Source: Saprospiraceae bacterium (GTDB taxonomy: Bacteria; Bacteroidota; Bacteroidia; Chitinophagales; Saprospiraceae). From it: 39,689 bases of DNA. Shown here in pieces: positions 8,140-16,400 of the stretch. The notes beneath the pieces are model-generated. The model made no database searches and was not told the DNA's origin. It saw nothing but the letters and a program-made list of their open reading frames with translations. The stretch covers positions 1 to 39,689 of the forward strand of contig JARGNR010000007.1 in the NCBI GenBank assembly GCA_029212405.1, given 5' to 3'. A program made the position numbers and the translations under genes. Numbering within the stretch: the first letter of the stretch is position 1; every line of letters begins with the position of its first letter.

Positions 8140-9294
8140 ATGAACGCTCAAGAAATATTGAAGAAATTGGTATCATTTCCAGTGCTAGGTGGACAAAGCA
8201 ATTTATCCATTTTAAATTGGATCAAAGAGTACATTGAAGGATTTGGGATTGAGACACACTTAGTTCCCAATTCGGAAGGAACAAAAGCCTCATTGCATTG
8301 TAGGATTGGTCCTGCAGTGGATGGAGGAGTAATACTTTCAGGTCATATGGATGTAGTCCCAGTTGAGGGACAAGAATGGGCTACTGACCCATTTACTTTG
8401 ACTGATGGAGGCGATGAGAAATTGTATGGTAGAGGATCATGTGACATGAAGGGCTTCTTAGCTTGTTGTCTAACTGTATTGCCCAAAATAACAAAGGCAA
8501 CATTAAAAAAGCCTATCTATTTTGCATTTTCATACGATGAGGAGATTGGGTGTTTGGGAGCTCCGGATTTGATTGATCATATTAATGCTACTTATAAAGA
8601 AAAGCCCAAATACGCTATCATAGGAGAGCCCTCTCTCATGCAACCTATTATTGGTCAAAAAGGCATTTGTGTTATGGAAACTAAAGTCAACGGATCCGCA
8701 GGGCACAGTAGTAGAATTCGGCAAGAAGTGAGTGCTATTCATGAGTCGGCTAGATTGATCATGTGGCTTGAAAATAAAATGAATGCTTTAGTAGAAGCTG
8801 GCCGATTGGATGATCGATTTTCTCCTCCCCATTCTTCTTTGCATATTGGTCAAATCAACGCAGGAATTGCTCCTAATGTAATAGCAGACAAATCAATATT
8901 CAAATGGGACATACGAGTAATCCCCTCAGACGATACGCTTTCTATCATTAAGGAGTTTGACACCTATTGCAGAAAAAGAGAGTTAGAACTTAGAAGTATA
9001 TTTCCTGGATTTGAAATTATAAACGAGCAACATCACCCTCCTGTACCTCCTTTGGATACAAAAGAAGAGGATGAGGTTGTTGAATTTGTACGCTCGATTT
9101 CACCCATTCATGATGTAGGAACGGTGGCCTATGCCGCAGAGGCAGGGCAATTTTCCAATGGGGGATTTCAAAGCATTATTTGCGGTCCAGGTTCAATCGC
9201 CCAAGCACACAGAGCCAATGAATTTATTGCGAAAGAGCAGTTGGAAAAAGGTGTAGTGATGATTGAAAAATTGGTGGAGAAGTTAAGCGAATAA
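8140..9294 (+). CDS. argE: acetylornithine deacetylase / M20 deacylase (ArgE)
   Basis: A 384-aa cytoplasmic zinc-dependent M20-family amidohydrolase. It most closely resembles ArgE, which converts N-acetylornithine to ornithine and acetate in arginine synthesis. The metal-site motifs are visible: SGHMDVVPV with His 69 and the adjacent Asp 71, GRGSCDMKGF with bridging Asp 102, SYDEEIGCLGA with the general-base/metal Glu pair at 134-135, and AQAHRANEF with the C-terminal metal His at about 354. The GHSS segment of the dimerisation lid (around 187-190) is present. No other arginine genes are nearby, and many Bacteroidota use N-succinylated intermediates, so activity on another N-acyl amino acid is possible. 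The upstream neighbour is a YfcC-like transporter. The family is firm; exact substrate moderately so. Confidence 0.85.
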   Translation: MNAQEILKKLVSFPVLGGQSNLSILNWIKEYIEGFGIETHLVPNSEGTKASLHCRIGPAVDGGVILSGHMDVVPVEGQEWATDPFTLTDGGDEKLYGRGSCDMKGFLACCLTVLPKITKATLKKPIYFAFSYDEEIGCLGAPDLIDHINATYKEKPKYAIIGEPSLMQPIIGQKGICVMETKVNGSAGHSSRIRQEVSAIHESARLIMWLENKMNALVEAGRLDDRFSPPHSSLHIGQINAGIAPNVIADKSIFKWDIRVIPSDDTLSIIKEFDTYCRKRELELRSIFPGFEIINEQHHPPVPPLDTKEEDEVVEFVRSISPIHDVGTVAYAAEAGQFSNGGFQSIICGPGSIAQAHRANEFIAKEQLEKGVVMIEKLVEKLSE

Positions 9295-9303
9295 GAATGG
9301 TTT

Positions 9304-9792
9304 ATGAAACTTAGAACACCATCCCAATTCATAACTATTCTGATTTTCATTCTTAGTTCATGCAAACAGAAAGAACCAAGTCTTTGTAAAGCTATTATTG
9401 ACAAAACAATACAAACCCAAAAAGAAAGTTCTCAATCTGCATCTGTATACCATCCTTCAAGCAAATTTGACCATATTAAATATATACGGCAAAACTCAAG
9501 GATAGGACAGACAGATGGTATTGAACATGATCCTAAATATTTTATAGACTATGCTATAGAAGAACTTCTTGAATCAAAACACCATAAAAAATATATTACT
9601 GATAGAAAATTACTAAGGAGGTTACGAAATAAAACCTGCTGGACCGACTTTGTTTCTATAGTTGACACTTTATTAAATGGAGATAACATTGAAATAGAAA
9701 TAAAAACTCAAGATTTCAACCCAACCGATCGAAGATTAAAATATGATAAAAAATCAAATTATTTGGTTTCAATAGATGACAAATATCCATAG
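9304..9792 (+). CDS. lipoprotein, N-terminal part of a gene cut by an in-frame TAG
   Basis: A 162-aa frame starting at ATG nine bases after argE. The N-terminus (MKLRTPSQFITILIFILSSCKQK) is a lipoprotein signal with lipobox LSSC and acylated Cys at 20. I recognise no family. The frame ends at TAG (9790-9792) after IDDKYP, but the same frame continues open for another 324 bases to 10116, and the continuation (GAVYSKQPKKEIVSL and onward) reads like normal protein. The simplest view is one ancestral gene of about 270 codons interrupted by a single nonsense change, for example TGG to TAG. If translated only to the stop it would yield a truncated lipoprotein. Confidence 0.65.
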   Translation: MKLRTPSQFITILIFILSSCKQKEPSLCKAIIDKTIQTQKESSQSASVYHPSSKFDHIKYIRQNSRIGQTDGIEHDPKYFIDYAIEELLESKHHKKYITDRKLLRRLRNKTCWTDFVSIVDTLLNGDNIEIEIKTQDFNPTDRRLKYDKKSNYLVSIDDKYP

Positions 9793-9828
9793 GGAGCTGT
9801 TTATTCAAAACAACCCAAAAAAGAGATT

Positions 9829-10116
9829 GTGTCCTTAACAATAAAAATTAACGATAAAGATTTGCAGACTTCTCTTGCAAATTATCAAAACCTTTATGAA
9901 CCTGAATTTTGTAATTTTGGTGGTTATCAACGTATAACTGAAGCCTATGAAGATGGAGATAATATTTACGTATACATATTTGGCGGAAATGCTGCGGACT
10001 CCTACTTTAGTAAATTAATATTTGATAAAACAAATGGATATGTTGCATCAATCGTAGCAGATTATGAATCATTAAGTAAATATGGATGTTTTGGAAGTCA
10101 TTTTATTGGATTTTAA
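9829..10116 (+). pseudogene. C-terminal part of the same TAG-interrupted lipoprotein gene
   Basis: This 95-codon segment is in the same frame as the preceding lipoprotein fragment and is separated from it by one TAG and twelve sense codons. Its only possible independent start is GTG at 9829, with no leader peptide. The sequence is protein-like and compact (LTIKINDKDLQTSLANYQN, then YVYIFGGNAADSYFSKLIFDKTNGYVASIVADYESL), suggesting a beta-rich domain of unknown function. It is best read as the downstream half of one gene, now a pseudogene unless the stop is suppressed or is an assembly error. Confidence 0.65.
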
Positions 10117-10303
10117 AAAGAACCTTGCAGAAGGTTACTCTAAAAAGTGATCTTAATGACAATTTAAACCAAGCCTAATCCTTTTCAAGATTTTAAAGAA
10201 AATAAATCAACCTCTTTAACCAAAGGTTTATCTGTAAAGAATTAATTCCTAACTACACATTCAACGATAGATAATGATAGCAATACCATTACCCAACTCT
10301 CCT

Positions 10304-13300
10304 CTACTCACCAGTCTCCTTTTGTCTCAAAACCACTTTTTTGATGCCTGTCAATGCTTCTGTATTTTCTGCACCTCCATCAGTGTAACTAGCCGTTATC
10401 ACCATTATCTTATTTGTCTCAGAAGCATCAACATTAATACTGCCTTTAGCTGGCATGGATTCCTTGATGTTTTTATTGGATAATGATTGAATAAATGCGA
10501 CTATCTTGTACAGATCCTGTGCATTTATTTCTTCGTTAGCGGGCATACTTTCTTCTCCCCAAACGCCACTTCCTCCTTGAATTATTTTTTCTGAAATATA
10601 GGATAAAAGATCTTCCGTATCCTCATATTTTGCAGCTACATCCATGTAAGATGGTCCTACTGAGCTTTCATTCACTTTGTGACAAGATTTACAAATTTGA
10701 GTTTTTACATAGGATTCACCCAAAGCAGCTGCAGACACACGTTGGTGACCTTCCGACAAGATGGCCTCATCAAATCCATCCATATAATCCACTGTAACAT
10801 ATATTTTATCTTCATCGATCCCTTCATTTCCATCTTCTTCATCCATCACCTTTACTTCATAAGTAATAGGTACACCTGGCGCAAATGATGTGGAATCTTC
10901 TTCCATTATTCGCACAACTAGACTAGGTCTGGTATTGCCACTCACAATAGAAATCAATTCGCTACTTGATTCTGAAGAATTGGTGTCTATTATATCCACC
11001 TTGGCCATATAGGAACCATTTTCCTTATAAGTATATACTATTTTTGATTCAGATGAAGTCATTGTATTTCCATCTCCAAAATCCCAATTGTACTCTATGT
11101 TATCTCCATCTGGATCTGTTGCCTCGATTGTAAATTCAACTTCTAAAGGAGAACGACCAGAGGTAACATTTGAAGTAAATTCGGTAATTTTTGGAGGTCG
11201 ATTTCCAGGATTAAAGTCTAAAATACTCAAGGCTGAATCGTCATTGCCTTTGAACCATTTAGAACCATACTCCAACAAGTACAGTCGACCATCTGGTCCC
11301 AACTCCATATCGATCAAATTATTCAGTGTAATATCTGGAGCAAATGGCTCTAACCCACTAAATGTTCCATCTGTCTTTAACGTCACGGCTTGCATCCAAT
11401 CTCGAATCCAATCATAAATAATTACCTTCTGGTCATAATAAGGAGGTAATCTATTCTCTGCAGTAAAGTCATCGTAATAATAGGTCGGGCCTGCCATTGC
11501 ATTTCTTCCTCCACTTTTCAATTCAGAATGAATAGATGATTTTCCATAATGGTAAAAGACATAAGCAGGTTGTGCTTCCGGTAATTGTACTAAACCCGTA
11601 TTATTCTTTGAACCATTTATAGGTCGTTTTGCATCAAAAAAATCACCAAAATTACCGTTGGAATAATCATAGCTTCTATATGCTTTATTGTCTGCTATAA
11701 ACAAGGGCCATCCAAAATTCCCAGCTGTTCTTGCTTGATTCATTTCATCGTATCCTCTTGGTCCTCTAGAGTCCATTTTGTTTTCATTTGCATCTGGTCC
11801 TACATCACCCCAGTACAGATATCCATTTTTCGGATCAACTGAGATTCTGTATGGATTCCTATGTCCCATTGTATAGATTTCTGGTCGTGTTTTAGGTGCA
11901 CCTGGCTCGAATAAATTTCCCTCAGGGATATCATAAGAACCATCTTCATTTACTTTTATTCTAAGAATTTTACCTCGAAGATCATTGGTATTTCCAGAAG
12001 ACCTTCGTGCATCATATTGCTTTTTACCAGGCAAATCATTTAATGGTGCATATCCATTATTGACATATTTCGCATTGGGTTCATCAAATGGAGTGGTATT
12101 ATCTCCGGTAGAAAGATACAGTAGGTCATCTGGGCCAAACGCTATTGACCCTCCAGTATGACAACAGATTTCACGTTGGCTGTTCACATCTAAAATGACT
12201 TGTTCCGTATCCATCTGTAATTCATCATTCAAAAACTTAAATCTGGACAGTCGATTTACCCAATCTTCTCCCTTTGGACTATAAAAAACATAAATCCAGC
12301 TATTGATCGCAAAATTTGGATCTTTTTGCAATCCCATCAATCCTTCTTCTGCATTTACATTTGGTATACTTGTTTCATGATATACATCCAAAAAACCAGC
12401 TTCTTTCAATTCTTTTGTTTCGGATTTATAGATTAATAGCTCACCTCTTCTTTGAGCAATTACTACATCATTGTTAGGAAGAATTGTCATTTCAGTTGGC
12501 TCAACAAACTTTCCTAATGACAATATATCTTTGGAAAATCGATCATCATCAGGCGGATATTCTGAAGATACTTTACTGTAATCCAACGCCACATTTTCTC
12601 CAATTGCATACTGAATACCCCCTAGTAAATGTTGCAGAAACAATTCTTCAGTGTAACTTTCATGGGTATGTCCCAAGGCAGTATAAAAAGCCCTACCTCC
12701 ATCATAATCATGATACCATGCCATAGGATGAACGTCTCCATTGATTCCTCCTTCATAAGAATTTTCATCCACTGTTAGCACAACATTTACATTTGGGTTA
12801 ACAATCTTAAAATTGTACAACTCATCTTTCCTAGTCCATTCCAAAGGAAGAAAATTAGTAGCTATGAAAGATGTATCCTCTACTTTAAAATTGGCATTTT
12901 GAATCTTGGGGTGGCTAACAAAATAGGCTCCTACAAGCTCACCATACCAACCACATCCATATTCAGTGTCCGATGCAGCATGTACACCAACATACCCTCC
13001 TCCAGCTTGGATAAATCGCTCAAACGCAATTTCCTGTCTATTATTCAACACATCTCCAGTAGTATTAAAAAATACAACGGCTGCATAGTCGGCCAACACT
13101 TTATCCGTAAACATTGCTGGATTGGTTGTTGTGTCCACTGAAATTGAATTGGAGTCACATAAGGTTTTTAGTGCCTCAGAACCAGTTGAAATACAATCGT
13201 GATGATATCCTGCTGTTTTTGTAAATATAAGCACCTTGGACACTTCAGATTGTTTTTTATTCATACAACTTGACAATCCAAAAACAAGGAATACCATTCC

Positions 13301-13324
13301 AATACACAAATATTTCAATTTCAT
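10304..13324 (-). CDS. lipoprotein fusing ThuA, PQQ-type sugar dehydrogenase, PKD and cytochrome c
   Basis: A 1006-aa outer-envelope lipoprotein (MKLKYLCIGMVFLVFGLSSC, acylated Cys 20). Domains in order: ThuA-like trehalose-utilisation domain (about 30-245; VLIFTKTAGYHHDCI, GGGYVGVHAASDTEY, YHDYDGGRAFYTALGHT); a glucose/sorbosone dehydrogenase-type beta-propeller (about 265-690; EEGLMGLQKDP, HTGGSIAFGPDDLLYLSTGDNT, MGHRNPYRISVDPKNGYLYWGDVGPDA); a PKD domain (about 705-790; ATDPDGDNIEYNWDFGDG); and a class I cytochrome c with CKSCH near 878 and a candidate Met ligand in EESMPANEE. It probably oxidises a sugar or polyol and passes electrons to its own haem. The C-terminus ends soon after the haem domain, where longer homologues carry a further beta domain. 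A TAnnTTTG box precedes it. Confidence 0.88.
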   Translation of the reverse strand: MKLKYLCIGMVFLVFGLSSCMNKKQSEVSKVLIFTKTAGYHHDCISTGSEALKTLCDSNSISVDTTTNPAMFTDKVLADYAAVVFFNTTGDVLNNRQEIAFERFIQAGGGYVGVHAASDTEYGCGWYGELVGAYFVSHPKIQNANFKVEDTSFIATNFLPLEWTRKDELYNFKIVNPNVNVVLTVDENSYEGGINGDVHPMAWYHDYDGGRAFYTALGHTHESYTEELFLQHLLGGIQYAIGENVALDYSKVSSEYPPDDDRFSKDILSLGKFVEPTEMTILPNNDVVIAQRRGELLIYKSETKELKEAGFLDVYHETSIPNVNAEEGLMGLQKDPNFAINSWIYVFYSPKGEDWVNRLSRFKFLNDELQMDTEQVILDVNSQREICCHTGGSIAFGPDDLLYLSTGDNTTPFDEPNAKYVNNGYAPLNDLPGKKQYDARRSSGNTNDLRGKILRIKVNEDGSYDIPEGNLFEPGAPKTRPEIYTMGHRNPYRISVDPKNGYLYWGDVGPDANENKMDSRGPRGYDEMNQARTAGNFGWPLFIADNKAYRSYDYSNGNFGDFFDAKRPINGSKNNTGLVQLPEAQPAYVFYHYGKSSIHSELKSGGRNAMAGPTYYYDDFTAENRLPPYYDQKVIIYDWIRDWMQAVTLKTDGTFSGLEPFAPDITLNNLIDMELGPDGRLYLLEYGSKWFKGNDDSALSILDFNPGNRPPKITEFTSNVTSGRSPLEVEFTIEATDPDGDNIEYNWDFGDGNTMTSSESKIVYTYKENGSYMAKVDIIDTNSSESSSELISIVSGNTRPSLVVRIMEEDSTSFAPGVPITYEVKVMDEEDGNEGIDEDKIYVTVDYMDGFDEAILSEGHQRVSAAALGESYVKTQICKSCHKVNESSVGPSYMDVAAKYEDTEDLLSYISEKIIQGGSGVWGEESMPANEEINAQDLYKIVAFIQSLSNKNIKESMPAKGSINVDASETNKIMVITASYTDGGAENTEALTGIKKVVLRQKETGE

Positions 13325-13348
13325 ATGATCATTTTTTCAAGAGCTGAC

Positions 13349-13356
13349 CAAAGATA
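13349..13356 (-). promoter_or_regulatory. putative -7 box of ThuA/PQQ fusion gene
   Basis: On the minus strand this reads TATCTTTG, an exact TAnnTTTG match, 25 bases before the start codon at 13324. No well-spaced -33 TTG is apparent. Confidence 0.45.
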
Positions 13357-13423
13357 TAAAATAGATGCGGTTCATCTTATTTCGAAAGTAAGTCTATCAA
13401 CTTAATAATACTAAATGAAAGTA

Positions 13424-13447
13424 GGCAGCAATGTCATAGTTGCTGCC
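13424..13447 (-). terminator. hairpin after the modular T9SS gene
   Basis: A perfect 8-bp stem (GGCAGCAA with TTGCTGCC) around an 8-base loop lies 30 bases past the stop of the giant minus-strand gene. The T-tract on the minus strand is weak, so termination efficiency is uncertain. Confidence 0.5.
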
Positions 13448-13476
13448 CACCTAATAATACCCCGTATAAAGTTGGA

Positions 13477-16400
13477 TTAGTAAACCACTATTTTCTTTAT
13501 CAATCCTTTCCTGGAAATAGAATTGGAATCAACCATTCTAACAAAATATAATCCAGCTGGAAGTGTTTCTAAATTTGTACTCCACCCTGTTTGAATACTC
13601 ATTTGACTTATAACTAATGCACCTTGAGCATTCAATATTTGCACATCTAAATCCAATGCATTTTCGCCTTCTATCGATAATACTTTTTGGAACATGTTCC
13701 AATGAAAATCAACATCCAACAGTTCCTCTTCTACGTTTGAAACACATTCTATATCGGATAAATCAACTGTAAAACTTAATTCATCTTCAGAACATGTATT
13801 GATTAATAATATCTCAAGAATATCATCTTGTCCACAATCAAATGGACCAATTTCAAAGATTGAAGCTGAACTTTCTAGAGTGGTATACAGTTCACCTCCG
13901 ACATAGACTTCAATCTGACAGCCTTTTAATGTTGTATTACCAATATCAAATGTAATCTTGAATGCTACACCATCAATGATGATCGTTTCTGATTCAATAT
14001 CATTGATCTGATTAAAATCTTCACAGCAAATAGTCCCTAGCTCTACAAAATCAGAGCATTGTTCATTATCATTATCACTAATTACAAATTCATATTCCAA
14101 TTCACAATTCGCTGCAAGTCCTGTAAGTACTATCGGTAAATCATCATATGAAAAAGATCCGTACTCTACGCCATTGCCAACTATTGAAAAACTGGTTCCA
14201 ACATTGTCATATTCAAAGTCAATCTCTACATCAAATAAGTCTTCTTCACATGCAATCACTAAGGCACTAACTCCATCAATCCAGCATTCCTCCCCATCAA
14301 AACATGGATTACCAAATGTACCTACTATGCTACAATCTGGATTTTCAATTTCATTGGCAAAGAATGTAAACTGTGCATCCGTTGTACTTTCTATCTCAAT
14401 TGTAATTGGAAGGTCTGAAAATAATGAGGTACCACTTCCAATACCTGGAATCTCCCATACAAAGCTTTCTTCCGTGTTCCCTTCGTATTCGAAGTCAACC
14501 ACAATAGAGAAGCTCCCATTCTCACAATCTGACACATCAAAATCCAATTCAGACAAATCACACTCCCCATCTTCACAACACACAGCACCAATTACAGCTT
14601 CATTCAGGCAATCATCATTGTTTGCATCGTATACAACGAACTCATATTGAATATCGCAATTAGACTCTATCCCGTCAATTGTAATCGGTAAATCTCCGTA
14701 GGCAAACGTACCATAATTTGTACCATTTCCAGCTACGGTAAATTGATCGCTCGTATTTTCATATTCAAAATCTATGACGACAAAGAAGAAGTTTCCATCA
14801 CATTCTGACACTTCTACATTCAATTCTCCAATAAAACATTCTCCATCTTCAACACATGGATTCTCAAACTCGCCTACTATAGAACAGTCTGAATTGTCAT
14901 TTTCGTTAATCTCTAAAACAAAAACACCTGAATCTACATTTTCAATACTAATGGTAACCGGCAAATCTTCAAATGCTGCTGTTCCACTATTAATTCCTGG
15001 TATTTCCCAATTAAAAAATTCATTGGTTGTACCTGTATATTCAAAATCAAACGTAACCATGAATACTCCTCCATCACATTCAGAAGTCTCAATCACAAGA
15101 TCAAACAGGTCGCACGGTTCGTCTTCACAGCATACTTCACCGATTCCTACATCTGAAGCACAATCATCATTTTCACTATCAATGACTACAAATTCAAAAT
15201 TCAAATCACAATCCGATTCTAATCCATCTATCGTTATCGGTAAATCTGCATAGGCGAAGGTGCCATAACTATTTCCATTTCCAGCTACTGTAAATTCATC
15301 GCTGGTATTTTCATATTCAAAATCGATCACCACAAAAAACTGATTGCCGTCACATTCTGACACTTCTACATCCAATTCACCAATGAAACAGTCTTCTGGC
15401 TCAAAACATGGATTTTCAAACTCGCCGGCAATCGAACAGTCTGGATTATCATTCTCATTGATCAATAGTTCGTACACCAATGCATTGGTATTTTGTATCG
15501 TCAATGTCAAAGGCAAATCACTAAATTCTGCAAATCCACTGCTGTAACCTGGAATTTCCCAGTCAAAGAAATTATTCGTTGTACCCGTATATTCAAAATC
15601 AAATGTAACCATGAATACACCTCCATCACATTCAGAAGTCTCAATAACGAGATCAAACAGGTCGCATGGTTCGTCTTCACAACATACTTCTCCGATTCCT
15701 ACATCTGAAGCACAATCATCATTTTCACTATCAATGACTACAAATTCAAAATTCAAATCACAATCCGATTCTAATCCATCTATCGTTATCGGTAAATCTG
15801 CATAGGCGAAGGTGCCATAACTATTTCCATTTCCAGCTACTGTAAATTCATCGCTGGTATTTTCATATTCAAAATCGATCACCACAAAAAACTGATTGCC
15901 GTCACATTCTGACACTTCTACATCCAATTCACCAATGAAACAGTCTTCTGGCTCAAAACATGGATTTTCTAATTCCCAAGTATAGCAACAATCAGGATTA
16001 TCGTTATCACAAGCTTTGATGGTAAAAAACTCTGTCTCAGAGTCTGGAATATCAAAATCGTATACATTATCTGGATTGTATTCTACAAACAATAAAAATT
16101 CATTGTTGATAAAAATATCAAATCCAACTTCACTGGTATTTTCAGCAAAAATATACCATTCGGTCACAATAAAGCCGTCAACACATTCAGGGTTGGGTCC
16201 AAAATCAATGGATAGTATCTCACATTCTCCTTCGTCGCAGCATACTTCACCGATTCCTACATCTGAAGCACAATCATCATTTTCACTATCAATGACTACA
16301 AATTCAAAATTCAAATCACAATCAGATTCTAATCCATCTATCGTTATCGGTAAATCTGCATAGGCGAAGGTGCCGTAGCTATTTCCGTTTCCAGCTACCG

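Noticed and set aside
10122-10240. Short inverted repeats AACCTT/AAGGTT downstream of the interrupted lipoprotein gene
   Set aside because: Stems of 4-6 bp with no T-tract; too weak to call a terminator.
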